Assembly (NCBI GenBank): GCA_943736015.1 | Contig: OX031065.1 | Coordinates: forward strand, 53,360,992-53,424,991 | Origin: Tridacna crocea | Lineage: Eukaryota > Mollusca > Bivalvia > Cardiida > Cardiidae | DNA: 64,000 nucleotides | Direction of reading: 5' to 3' | Shown here: positions 33,152-43,559 of the stretch, piece after piece | How positions within the stretch are numbered: the stretch's first letter is position 1 | How the letters are laid out: each line of letters starts with the position of its first letter | Position numbers and translations under genes: made by a program | The notes under the pieces: model-generated | Database searches by the model: none | Told to the model about the DNA's origin: nothing | Seen by the model: only the letters and a program-made list of their open reading frames with translations

Positions 33152-33612
33152 TTGAATCCTTTACCAAACATCCCTGGTTCTAATAGATCTAAAGAAGACA
33201 GCTTGGGATAAAATTGTAGAACAAAAGCGGTAAATTGTCGCCATGTGCCCGTCACACCTCTAGTTGTCAAGGGGGAATTCTAATTGTAAAGGGAAGGTAG
33301 AGGAAAATAGCAATCCAGCAGATCATGATTCTTATGCACTGCGCTCCATAATTTTTCAACAATCATGCATAACAAATGTGCGCCCGCCCACCAACCGGCA
33401 ACCGGCCATGGGTGATCCCATAATACGTCCCGTCTTTGATGGGAGCATAAAAAGAGGAAAATGCTGGACACAAACATTTTCTCCCTTGACCACACTATTT
33501 CCCAACCTTTGAAAGTCAAACACAATCATTTGAGACAAATTCAAAATTCCGTCTTAAAAATACCTTCAAGCTCAACAAGTCTAAAAATTTAGTGGTTTGG
33601 TAAAGGGATTGA
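33152..33612 (+). mobile_element. Family A MITE split by a pearl-like element
   Basis: Left end TTGAATCCTTTACCAAAC; the remainder from AGGAAAATGCTGGACAC to GGTAAAGGGATTG. Broken inside the left arm. Confidence 0.65.
33223..33453 (-). mobile_element. Pearl-like element, internally deleted
   Basis: Reverse complement has the same two ends as 19201-20758: GACGGGACGTATTATGGGATC on one side and GGCGACAATTTACCGC on the other. No 156-bp units remain. Confidence 0.75.
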
Positions 33613-33738
33613 ATTGTGCTGCTTTGCAAGGGCTGTGAATATTTAGGAATTGTCCAAAACTTTGTGAGGAGGGGGATTTATGGTCTTTCTCCCTATACCA
33701 CACAACCCTTAATTTGAAGGATTCTAATGGGAAATACC

Positions 33739-34297
33739 TTAACCCTTTACCACACGATGACGAGTTTTAACACCCCTGAGAAAGAAGCCTTTTGAAAACA
33801 TTGTGGGAAAAGGAGAAAATGCTGGTGACCAGCATTTTCTCCTTTTCCCACAATGTTTTCTACTCTTCACAAAACAAATTTCAAATTTTCAGTCCCTTTT
33901 TCTTTGTCGTCTGCAAATGCTTTCGATTTGGACAACCCTAAAATACTGTCCTATGGTAATGATTCAAGTTTTTAGTGTTACTGAGTATATCGTTTCATGG
34001 GGGAAACAGCCTCTTACCTATGTATTAGTCATACACCACATCTGTTTCAATATAAGCCTGTATTTCACACATTCCTGTATAAAAGACCTGTATACTAGTA
34101 GTACAAACGCATGTGTGGTATTTGATAGAAAAATAGGTCAGTTATGGCCTTTTTTGGTTCACCTGAGCTTGGAGTGCTCAAGGTGAGCTTTTGGGTGATG
34201 CAGTTTTGATCATTAACTTACACCCTGTGTGTGCCAAATTTTTTCACTGAAGAGTTTGACAGTGCTTCATGTCTGATGCAAAAGTATGTCACTTAGC
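33739..34297 (+). repeat. Segmental duplication, copy 2
   Basis: Family A copy (33739-33967), then the same unique DNA from GATTCAAGTTTTTAGTG (33961) and pearl-like start (34160). Lacks about 13 bp (GAAGGAAAGGCCA) relative to copy 1. Confidence 0.88.
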
Positions 34298-34365
34298 CAG
34301 TCTCAAGAATGAGTCGCTCCGGTGATCTTTTTCATATTTGGACATCTACTGTACACTGTACCGTC

Positions 34366-34508
34366 TCGTAACGAGCAATGTCACCTTTTCCCACAGTGTT
34401 TTATACCCATTTGGAGATCTGTCGGCCATTTTCATCAAAGTTGAAATTGTCGTCTGCAAAGTCTTTCAGTTTGGAAGAGTCTAAAATTTGTCATTTGGGA
34501 AAGGGTTA
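34366..34508 (+). mobile_element. Chimeric half-element: B hairpin arm with A right half
   Basis: Begins CTCGTAACGAGCAATGTCACC (B-type apex and arm), then CCCACAGTGTTTTATACCC and the A spacer TCGTCTGC, ending AAAGGGTTAA. No left half. Confidence 0.7.
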
Positions 34509-34626
34509 AATGAATGTTAAAGGAGTAAATGATGAAAATCAGTTTGTATCCTCTTACCACAATATTTTGTTCCTTTCCAGAAACATGTTTCACTTTTTGA
34601 TCTTTATTTGACATTTTTATCTTTAT

Positions 34627-34855
34627 TTAACCCTTTCCCAAACGACAAATTTTTGGACCAGACCAAATTGAAAGCATTTGCAGACAACAATTCAGCTCTT
34701 GCTGAAAAGATGATTTCTATCTATGAGAGGTCAGAAAACATTGTGGGAAAAGGAGAAAATGCTGGTTACCAGCATTTTCTCCTTTTCCCACAATGTTTTC
34801 AAAAGACTACTATTCTAGACCCGTAAAAACCAGGGATTGTTTGGGAAAGGGTTAA
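34627..34855 (-). mobile_element. Family A MITE
   Basis: TTAACCCTTTCCCAAACG to GGGAAAGGGTTAA, with a complete hairpin. A decayed half-copy precedes it (34509-34626). Confidence 0.9.
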
Positions 34856-35077
34856 ATCTTTACACACAAACCCGACTTTTAACAACCTTGAGATAGAAGC
34901 TTAGAAAACATTGTGGGAAAAGGAGAAAATGCTGGTTACCAGCATTTTCTCCTTTTCCCGCAGTATTTTCCACCCTATCGAAGTCAGAAATCTTCATATT
35001 GACAAGATTTAATTTGTTGTCTGCAGATGCTTTGAATTTGGTCCAGTCCAAAAATTTGTCGTTTGGTAAAGAGTTAA
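34852..35077 (+). mobile_element. Family A MITE
   Basis: Shares TTAA 34852-34855 with the previous, oppositely oriented copy; apex GGTTACC; ends GGTAAAGAGTTAA. Confidence 0.88.
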
Positions 35078-35147
35078 ATTTGATGTCTGCAAAAACTGTG
35101 TATTTATAGACATGTCTAAAATTTTGTCGTTTTGTAAAGAGTTGAAT
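35078..35147 (+). mobile_element. Family A right-end fragment
   Basis: TGTCTGCAAAAACTG..TCTAAAATTTTGTCG..GTAAAGAGTTGA only. Confidence 0.65.
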
Positions 35148-35418
35148 CTGTATTAGTCATTACATAACAAGTAATCAAATGGAAACTACTATAATTTTCA
35201 AGTGGGAATTACCCCGACATGTGCAGACAAGTATGGGCAGAGATAAATATAGGATGTGGAAAGGAAGTGGGTGGGCGTAGCGGAAATTTATCAAGACTAA
35301 CATGTCGCTGCTCACTATTTGGCTGATAATTAGCTTATCATCCTCCCTTTTAATAAATTTACTGTGTACAGCTTTGAAAATAAGATTTGGATTATTGACA
35401 TTTGGTATGGCCGAGTTC

Positions 35419-35600
35419 ATTAATCCTATACCACACAACAAAATTTTGGACACTACCAAATTAGAAGCATGTGCAAACAACAAAATAATTAAAGAGAAAA
35501 TGACAACTTTGCTCATTAAGTAGAAAACATTGTGGGAAAGAGAATAACAGCATATTCTCCTCTTCCCTCGCTGTTTCTAATGGGCCATTATAGTGAAGAG
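35419..35600 (-). mobile_element. Family A MITE, truncated
   Basis: ATTAATCCTATACCACAC start, GTAGAAAACATTGTGGGAAAG arm and a short mismatched right arm; far end lost. Confidence 0.65.
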
Positions 35601-36264
35601 CAATGAAATAATAACCTTTTTGTTGATTCCTTGGTATCAAAAGCAATATTAAACAACTGTAAATTCGCATGACGGTCTTAAAGGTGGGTATTTAGGTTTT
35701 TCACATCACACCAAATTAAACAATACATTATATCACTAATATTTATTTTAAAAAATATACAAATCCTCAATAATTAAGAATCATAAAATTACAACAAAAG
35801 ATTTTTTTATGGTATTTCCTTAAAGGGCTACTTAGCCTCTTAAGCTATTTTTAGATTTCTCACCAAAAATGGGAATGTCAAGTGACTGGCATGTGACAAA
35901 TGATGCTTAAATTCCATCACATAACAAACGTGATTCTTTTCCATATTGTCTTCATCAGACGCTATCTTTGAAGCTTAGTTTGTGTATTTCCAGTATATAA
36001 ATGAGCAAGTTGCTCATGTAAAAATAGATCATGTTTAACATTGGTGTCGACCTGCGCTGTAGTGAATCTCTAATTTCTCTTGTTGTCGGATGGTTTTCAA
36101 CTACTGGGGTTTTATGAAAGAAAATTACAGGGCTTTAGGAATACAAGGATGATTTTTTGTACTTTTGTAAAATTTTCATCCCAGAATCTGAAGGGCCACC
36201 TTTAACCCCTAGCTAGGCTGCTAAATGTTACTCTCTGACCTTTCGCAAAATCATTGTTTGCTCT
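35601..36264. other. No recognised feature
   Basis: AT-rich intronic DNA with no exon or assigned repeat. Confidence 0.45.
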
Positions 36265-36437
36265 TTATTTATTTTGTTGTCTGCACATGCTTCTAATTCG
36301 GTAGTTCCCACACTGTTTTCTATCTTTCTATCCTACCAAGGACATATCCTATCATTTGAGCACATATTATTATGTCGTCTGCAAAGACTTTCAGATTGGA
36401 CAAGTCTAAATTTTGTTGAGTAGGAAAGAGTTTAAGG
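36265..36437 (+). mobile_element. Family A fragments (two right halves)
   Basis: A spacer fragment (TGTTGTCTGCACATGC) followed by a half-copy from TTCCCACACTGTTTTCT to GGAAAGAGTTTAA. Confidence 0.65.
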
Positions 36438-36803
36438 TAATCCATAACAGCTCTATGTAAAAATAACTTTCCCTGCTTTACATTCAATAATTTGTGAAAA
36501 CATTGTAGGAAAAGGAGTATTTTCTTTGTATTTTTGTTCATTTTCCCTTTCCACTTTATTGTAAGAAATGCTCTCTCATTTCATTCATGTTCCTTGCTGG
36601 TATTGCATGCACTTGTATCATACCAGTACCTAGGTCGGAAAATAAGCCATTTAGTTACGGGTTCAAGATTTTTCACCAGATTCTGTCACAAACCTACTTT
36701 TAGCCCTTTCACAACTGAATATATAAATAGCTGAAACTAATGCCAAAAGCACAATTTTTCTCTGCAAGACCAAGAGACCAGTCATACTCTAGAATATAGA
36801 AGT

Positions 36804-36900
36804 GGACAGTGTAGATCAGAGTGGACATTCTGTGTAGTCTGATCTTGATCTTTACTGTCCACAAAAGTTGTTGTCGTCTGGTATAGAAAGATTCAACCCA
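36804..36900. mobile_element. Family C element
   Basis: GTGGACAGTGTAGATCAG with TGATCTTGATCTTTACTGTCCAC, then AAAAGTTGTTGTCGTCTGG as in 63565. Confidence 0.8.
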
Positions 36901-37004
36901 TATTCAACGTCAAAGCTGAGACGAAGCTTTTGTGAATGATATAAATCAAAATCAAACAGGAACAAAATTTTGCCACCTTATCTTGGATTTTTGCAGTTTG
37001 CTAC

Positions 37005-37232
37005 TTAATCTTTTACTGCACAATAACAACTTTGACAACCCTGAGGAAGAAGCCTTTTGAAAACATTGTGGGAAAAGGAGAAAATGCTGGTAATCAGCAT
37101 TTTCTCCCTTTCTAACAATGTTTTCTACCCTTCCCAAATCAAATTTTGATTGTTCAGTCACATTTATTTTGTTGTCTGCAAATGCTTTCAATTTGGACCA
37201 GTCTATAAATTTGTCACTTGGTAATGAGTTAA
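37005..37232 (+). mobile_element. Family A MITE
   Basis: TTAATCTTTTACTGCA to GGTAATGAGTTAA; apex GGTAATCAGC. Confidence 0.88.
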
Positions 37233-37619
37233 TCCTGAGCTCCTTCCCCAAGTGATTGTTTATCAGCCTTACAATTGTTTTTATTGGCACTTACATTATG
37301 AAGTATAATTAGTTTTGTGGCACTTTTGAACTTACATTGACGGACAAGGTAGATCAAAAGGTCATCAATACAACATCTGCAGTCAAACTTTTGATTTGCT
37401 TTGTAACCTAATATAGCATAATACTATTCTTTCAAAATTGTAACATGTGAGAAATTATTTTATGTGTTAAAAACCTCTTCTTTTTTTGGTTTCTGTGTGA
37501 ATGATGGGGGATGGGGTGGGAGGGGGGTGTGTGTTACGGTTACTTTTTTGGGACACTGTATGCCAAATTTGAATAGAACAGGTGGACTAACCTTGTAACC
37601 AAACAACTAAATTTTTTTC
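37233..37619. other. No gene; G-rich stretch
   Basis: Contains a purine-rich run GATGGGGTGGGAGGGGGG near 37510. Otherwise unassigned. Confidence 0.45.
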
Positions 37620-37835
37620 ACTACAACAAATGGGACTATTGGCTCAATTACCAATCCTGGATGAGCCCCAATCTTACAAAGTCCGCAACAAAGAAACAAA
37701 TGAACAAATGTATAGCAGAATACAGGGACCAGGTAGGATTTGAACCTAGAATACTCAGCCGGAAGGCCAACACCATAAGTTAACCACTGAGCTAAAGAGA
37801 ATTCTCCACACGCAGTTGTTGAATATTGTATTTGA
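37620..37835 (-). mobile_element. SINE-like element with tRNA-like head
   Basis: Reverse complement reads TTTAGCTCAGTGGTTAAC (A box) and GTAGGTTCAAATCCTAC-type B box (TAGGTTCAAATCCTACC). Distinct from the 11351/23551/30551 family. Confidence 0.6.
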
Positions 37836-38386
37836 AACCGGAATGACACCTGGTGCTTGAAGGAGTAGTCTTCCATAACAACTTGGATACATGATGCAAT
37901 TTGTAAAAATTGTGAATAACCAATTAGGACATTTTGTGTACAGAAATGTTTCTGAGTTCAAAACACTCTTTATTAGATTTTGTTGTATAGTTGTAATAAA
38001 ATATACAAATAGAAAAGTTTGTAAATTTTGAAATTGACCTGACCGCAAAAATTTCCGCATTGCAAAACTTTCTACTTCTACAATATTCTGTATAATTGTT
38101 TTGTGATCAGAAGTATCAGATTCTGCATCTATGCAACTATGATAAAACCATAAAAAGGCTTGAATTTGAAATATAACCATAAAAGGGCACTTTGCATTTA
38201 TTACACTTGATGAATAGTATAAACTTACTATTATGTTTAGTAGACCAAAAAGAATGTGGTGGTATTGTACTTGACTTTTGACCTGAATGTCACCAATATC
38301 CCATGACTTGGTCACAATGTAAAGCTATCCACTCATCTCCAGCATGTTGCTCACAAGCTTACTAATTTTACCTTTGGCAGCATTTT
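37836..38386. other. No gene supported
   Basis: The - strand is open for over 180 codons (37755-38315) but overlaps the SINE head and has no recognisable domain. I treat it as chance. Confidence 0.4.
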
Positions 38387-38613
38387 TTAAACCCTTTACC
38401 ACACCATCATGAGTTCCTGAGAGAAAAATAGGCTTTTGAAAGCATGCTGGGACAAGGAGAAAATGCTGGTTACCAGCATTTTCTCCTTTTCCCGCCATGT
38501 TTTCTACCCTATCATAGATAACAACCATTATTTTATGCACATTTAAGTGCTCTGTACATTTAATGCTTTTGATTTAGACAAGTCTCAATTTTTGTTGTGA
38601 GGTAAAGGGTTAA
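38387..38613 (+). mobile_element. Family A MITE
   Basis: TTAAACCCTTTACCACA to GGTAAAGGGTTAA; left stem CATGCTGGGAC is diverged. Confidence 0.82.
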
Positions 38614-38715
38614 CTCTACAAGACAGGTCCTGCGTGGCATGGCTGTCTGGTGAAAAGTAGGACTCATTACCTGGAGGCTCAGTGTTTGAGGCACTTTGGA
38701 TCTATTTTTGTTTTT

Positions 38716-39306
38716 GTGGTATTTGTCAAAGACAATACCACTATGAGTTCAAGATTGAATTTTGATAAGCATGTATCTTATTTTGTGCAAAGCCGAAGGA
38801 AATAAACCCAGTTAAACTGATTTTTTCTCGGGCAAATGAGTTTTTCGGTGGCACTCAGATATGTAATTTGAAATGGCATATTGAAATATTGTACATTGGG
38901 CGAACCCATTGATCTTTCAGATACTTATTTTTGATTGAAAATAGCTTCTCTCGCTCATAGCCTTTTATTGGCGCAATGATACAAATTTTCCTACTGACCT
39001 TTGGCTTTTTCGTTCCAAAACCAATTCGTTCCATGGCTTGTTCATCCTATGATTGCGCGCTATTCCATTTTATTGCTCATGAATATTTATAGATCTAAGT
39101 AATTGATTTTAATGTTGGAAATTTATCGTAAAAGGCTAAAGATATTTCAAAATTATAGTTTTAAGTTACATGAGTACTCTCCCTTCAACCAAAAATGTAT
39201 TCATTTGCTTAGTGGGTTGACTAATCTAAGCCAATATTTGAACAATATGTCTCTTTTTCTTTCAAATTATTAATCCCACTCAATGAGTTTCCTTGACAAA
39301 TACCAC
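38716..39306. mobile_element. TIR element, about 590 bp
   Basis: GTGGTATTTGTCAAAGA at the left and TCCTTGACAAATACCAC at the right form 17-bp TIRs with one or two mismatches. No open frame; no clear target duplication. Confidence 0.65.
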
Positions 39307-39429
39307 TTCAGCATTCTCAATGCTTTGATTTGTAAGAGTGTCCTTGGGCGAGGCATGTCGAAGTCCTTGTCTTCTTTTGGTGGAACCTAGGACGTACCTG
39401 AATATGTGAGGGGCCTAGAATATCATTCA

Positions 39430-39625
39430 ATCAATCCTTACCATACAACAAAATTTAAGACTGGTCCAATTTGAAAGACAGCAAATTTAATGTGGCACAT
39501 ACGTCAAGAAAATGTGGAAATAGGAGAAAGTGCTGGTTACTAGCATTTTCTCCTTTTCTAACAATGTTTTCTAAAGTGGTCTCTGTCATTGGTAGTTAAA
39601 ATCAGGATTATGTGGTAAAGAGTTG
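39430..39625 (-). mobile_element. Family A MITE, shortened
   Basis: CAATCCTTACCATACAAC start, arms reduced (AATGTGGAAATAGG), ends GGTAAAGAGTTGA. Confidence 0.75.
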
Positions 39626-39862
39626 ACCCGTGTTTACCAGATAGCAGAATTTTAGAGTAGTCCTGATTGAAAGGATTTATGTCGATGACAAGTTAATGAA
39701 ATATTTAATAAACAATGGTACTTGCTTTGAAAAGGTATAAAACTATGTTGTAGGTAATGGAGAAAATGCTGGTTACAAGCATGTTTTTGTTTTCCTACAT
39801 AGCTTGCTACAGCCTTCTTTGTTGCAGTCATTTTAACTCAGGACTTCGTTGTATAGAGTTAA
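39624..39862 (-). mobile_element. Family A MITE, diverged
   Basis: Continues from the previous end; apex GGTTACAAGC; ends TATAGAGTTAA. Confidence 0.65.
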
Positions 39863-40133
39863 CCTTCGACAAATTCCCAATTTTGTAACATCCCTGAGAA
39901 GTTGGCCTTTTGAAAACATCGTAAGAAAAGGAGAAAATGCTGGTAACCATCATTTTCTCCTTTTATAGCATTGTTTTCTAGACTTTTACCCCAATGTTTT
40001 TTGGACGTTTTGCTACAAAGTGTTATAGACTATCTCATACAAATCCCATCATTTGTGTCCATGTTCATTGTGGCGTCTGTAAGTGCTGTCAGTTTGGACC
40101 TGTGTAAAATATTGTCATTCAGGAAAGATTTAA
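39859..40133 (+). mobile_element. Family A MITE, diverged
   Basis: Shares TTAA 39859-39862 with the previous copy; hairpin with GGTAACCATC apex; long right spacer. Confidence 0.7.
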
Positions 40134-40149
40134 GAAAGCAGCATTTCTT

Positions 40150-40215
40150 GATAATGAAGATGAAGATAAACTGCATAGAGTTGTGCAGTGTAACTGCAGA
40201 TTGATATTGTCAAAT
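40150..40215. repeat. Family C-like hairpin, decayed
   Basis: GAAGATAAACTGCATAGAG with GTGCAGTGTAACTGCAG; only partly complementary. Confidence 0.3.
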
Positions 40216-40319
40216 ATTTCCTGATGTTTTATTGTCAAAACAACCTTCAGAATGTGACATACATCCTGATCTACAAAATGTCTTGATGTTACTTGTACAG
40301 TTTTTAGACTTTTATTTAT

Positions 40320-40549
40320 TTAACCCTTTCCCAAACAATCCCTGGTTTTCATGACCCTAATAAAGAAAGCTTTTGAAAACATTGTGGGAAAAGGAGAAAA
40401 TGCTGGTAACCAGCATTTTCTCCTTTTCCCACAATGTTTTCTACCCTCCCAGGTCAAAAATTCCAATTTTTGACTCGCATTAATTCTGTCGTCTGCAAAC
40501 ACATTCAATGTGGACCATTCTAAAACTTCATCGTGTGGTAAAGAGTTAA
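40320..40549 (+). mobile_element. Family A MITE
   Basis: TTAACCCTTTCCCAAACA to GGTAAAGAGTTAA; perfect hairpin through GAAAACATTGTGGG. Confidence 0.92.
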
Positions 40550-40649
40550 AAATTCAAATGTATAAAACATTTACAAGTAAATAAAGTAATTTGTTTGTAT
40601 CCATTTGTTTACCATTTTCAACGTTGTTTCTGTTGCATTTCCGGGTACC

Positions 40650-40800
40650 TGCATGGCTCAGTGGTAAAGTGTAGGACCCATGGGTGGAGGCCTGGGTTCG
40701 AGCTTCACTGATCAGCCAGGTAGCCCAGCAGTTAGCATGTCTGCCTCTTGACCTGGTGGTTTCATGGTTGCAGTTTCAGGTTGAGGCAAACTTTCTTACC
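40650..40800 (+). mobile_element. SINE-like element
   Basis: tRNA-like GCATGGCTCAGTGGTAAAG and CTGGGTTCGAGCTTC, followed by a second head-like GCCCAGCAGTTAGCATG. Confidence 0.5.
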
Positions 40801-40847
40801 AGTGATTTTTGTAAAGGGATAAAATCTTTAGGATGACTTGAAATAGG

Positions 40848-41070
40848 TTAGCCCTTTTATTCACAATTTTGAAATTTAGAATAAAATGGCCTTTTGGGGG
40901 GGGGAAAAATGTGAGAATAGGAAAAAATGCTTGTAAAATGGCATCTTCTCCGTTTTACCACTTTACCCTTCCAGAAGAGCATTTCTAGCATGTAGATACA
41001 GTTATTTTGTTTTCTACAAAAGCTTTAAAGTTGGGCAAGTGTAAAGTTTTTTCCTTTGGTAATCGGTTAA
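40848..41070 (+). mobile_element. Family A MITE, strongly decayed
   Basis: GGTTAGCCC start, GGGGGAAAAATGTGAG arm, apex lost, ends GGTAATCGGTTAA. Confidence 0.5.
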
Positions 41071-41216
41071 TCAAACCATCAGGAACAATGGCTCACAAAT
41101 TACTTTTTCACTTCCAAATATTACACTTTTTCAATAGCAACAAATACTTTCAAGATAGATAGGCACTTTATTCATAGTAAGATAGATAGGCACTTTATTC
41201 ACAGTCTATCGTAGAA

Positions 41217-41310
41217 TAGTGGACTGTATAGATGAAGATCAGATTGCACAAAATGTGCAGTCTGATCTGTATCTGTGCTGTCCACTATTGCTTCCTGGGT
41301 CGTCTAGGGA
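41217..41310. mobile_element. Family C element
   Basis: AGTGGACTGTATAGATGAAGATC with CTGATCTGTATCTGTGCTGTCCACT. A small duplication (GATAGATAGGCACTTTATTC) lies just upstream. Confidence 0.75.
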
Positions 41311-42151
41311 ACGCTTAAAATTAAAGAAGACTTCTAACCGCAATGAATTATGTATATTTTGGATTGTAAATGGTCCTGCACATGCTGCAGTAGACAATAT
41401 CATATCTCATCTCTGTTTATGGAATATTGTAATGGAAGTTTCATGTTATTACAAATTTACAATCGTTCCTAACCCAATCAGGTTAACCCTTTCGAACCAA
41501 CTGTGATGTTTTAGTTTAGGCTATGTTGTGTTATATTGTTTATGTAACAAATTCTTCAACGCATTAGCAGACAATCCCTGGTTTAAACAACTTACATGCT
41601 CGTCATTTATCTTCTTCCCACCATGTTTTCAATCCTTTTTGAAACAATTTCCTCTTTGCAAACTGCATTTAATTGTCATCTGTAATTGTTTTCAATTTTG
41701 TTGTAAAAAATGCAACTTCAGTCACTGATCACTGATGATCTTTGTTTACTTGAAGCCTTAAACCTCTGCTAAACACATGGTTTATTCAGATCCCTGTTTC
41801 TTTTAATTTAGACTTCCATATTTTCTAAATGACCCCACAAAATCTTTAGGTGTGCCAGTTCTTTAATTCATTTAAAGAGGCTCAAACATAAAAAACATCT
41901 TGGGTAGTCCCAAATGTAAATCCTGTATTTTGGGGTATTCCATTCCAGAACCTTGAATCTTAGATGCTGACAGTTTATCCTTCCACAAAATGTCAACACT
42001 TGAATGTAACTTTGATAAATACTTCAATATTTTTATAATGTTTTTATAAAGAGTGATATTAAGTGAAAGGCTCTTAGATTTTGACAAGCTTCATTATCTT
42101 TTATCTAATATGTATGACATGGTGTCCAAGGAGGAGCTATTGTGAGATTTT
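41311..42151. other. No gene; family A fragment at about 41560-41710
   Basis: Remnant with ACAATCCCTGG and CACCATGTTTTCAATCC. Otherwise unassigned. Confidence 0.45.
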
Positions 42152-42334
42152 CTTGAGGTTGAAATGAAATAGCATTTAGGCTGCAACAAAACAGCCTCAA
42201 GGCTGCAATGAAACAGCTTTGATCCAGCAATAAAACAGCCATGAGGTTGCAATGAAACAGCCTTGAGGCTGCAATGAAACAGCATTGAGGCTGCGGTGAA
42301 ATAGCCTTGAGGTTGCGGTGAAACAGCCTTAAGG
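42152..42334. repeat. 22-bp minisatellite, left array
   Basis: About eight units of GAGGCTGCAATGAAACAGCCTT, diverged. The array resumes at 42693 after a 355-bp insertion. Confidence 0.85.
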
Positions 42335-42689
42335 TAGTGGACCCGTAATGCTTTTAGTGCAGCATGGCATAAAATTTCTTGACAGTTGATAAAGACAGAT
42401 TTATACAGATATGTTTTTGGACATTCTTAACCAACCAGAAATTCCTTTGATGTCTATATTGAAATTATTTGTTGATACTTTTGTTAGTTTCCAGAAAAGG
42501 GAGGTAATTATCAAATCCATTTGTAATGAGAATATAGTGGTTTTAGATTTATAAATGATAATTCTAGGAAGGACAAAAAGGAAAAAGTAGGTTGGTGAAG
42601 GTATTACAATAATACTCACCTGTAATCTTAGTAAATTTTGTAGGACAATAATACAGTGGAAATAACCGTTTTCTATTACGGGTCCACTA
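42335..42689. mobile_element. TIR element, 355 bp, inserted in the minisatellite
   Basis: TAGTGGACCCGTAAT at the left and ATTACGGGTCCACTA at the right are exact inverted termini. Outermost TA at each side fits a TA target duplication (Tc1/mariner-like, inference). No transposase. Confidence 0.85.
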
Positions 42690-42692
42690 CAT

Positions 42693-43272
42693 TAAGCCTG
42701 CAATGTTTCTGCAGTGAAATAGCCTTGAGACTGCAGTGAAACAGCTTTGAGCCTGCAATGAAACAACATTGAGCCTGCAGTGAAACAGCTTTGAGCCTGA
42801 AGTGAAAAGGCATTGAGCCTGCAGTGAAACAGCCTTGACACTGCAATGAAACAGCTTTGAGGCTGCAGTGAAACAGCTTTCAGGCTGCAATGAAATGGCC
42901 TTGAGGCTGCAATGAAATGCCCTTGACGTTGCAGTGAAATAGCTTTGAGGCTGCAATGAAACAGTTTTGAGGCTGCAATGAAACGGCTTTGATGTTGCAG
43001 TAAAACAGCTTTGAGGCTGCAATGGAAACAGCTTTGAGGCTGCAGTGAAACGGCTTTGACGTTGCAATGAAACGGCTTTGACGTTGCAATGAAACGGCTT
43101 TGAGGTTGCAGTGAAACGGCTTTGAGGTTGCAGTGAAACGGCTTTGAGGTTGCAGTGAAATAGCTTTTAGGTTGCAGTGAAATAGCTTTGAGGTTGCAAT
43201 GAAACAGCTTTGAGACTGCAATGAAACAGCTTTGAGACTGCAATGAAACCGCTTTGAGGTTGCAATGAAATA
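42693..43272. repeat. 22-bp minisatellite, right array
   Basis: About 26 units of GAGGCTGCAATGAAACAGCTTT with CTGCAGTG, GTTGCAATG and GACGTTGC variants clustered in sub-blocks. The - strand unit has no stop in any frame, which produces long meaningless open frames (up to about 180 codons). Ends about 290 bp before the last ATXN1 exon. Confidence 0.9.
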
Positions 43273-43559
43273 TGTAAGGCTTTTGGGTGCACTGAAAGAG
43301 GTTGCTTTTTTTCCCGTTATATCAAAATGTACATTTCATTCATTTGTACATTTAGACTGTATGATCTAACCATGTACATGTACTAGATGATAATATATCT
43401 GTTGTGTACAAAATTGAGAAAGATTCGTTTGAAACATTGTGGAAATTGAGATAGTGCATAGAATTTTTTTCTTTTTAATGATGTTTCCTCACTTTTGAAA
43501 GACAAGATTGTATGTGCATGATAGCTATTAATTTAAAATATCTAATTTGTGTCTTTCAG

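Larger units (their letters stand above)
19184..43559 (+). other. ATXN1: ATXN1 intron splitting the AXH domain (24,376 bp, GT-AG, phase 0)
   Basis: Donor CAG|GTAAGC and acceptor TGTGTCTTTCAG|GTTTC join ...VGEHKVQ to VSTEATLEHP..., restoring a continuous AXH domain. The intron is filled with hairpin MITEs, pearl-like elements, SINEs and a minisatellite. If it were retained, translation would run 44 codons into the first pearl-like element and stop at 19315, giving a truncated AXH. Confidence 0.93.

Noticed and set aside
37755..38315. 186-codon - strand open frame
   Set aside because: Overlaps a SINE-like tRNA head, has no recognisable domain and no coding-like composition.
42687..43243. Long - strand open frames (113-183 codons) with a repeating protein pattern
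   Set aside because: They come from the 22-bp minisatellite, whose - strand unit has no stop in any phase; similar proteins appear in all three frames.
42152..43272. CRISPR-like array
   Set aside because: Units are contiguous 22-bp repeats without unique spacers, in a eukaryotic intron.
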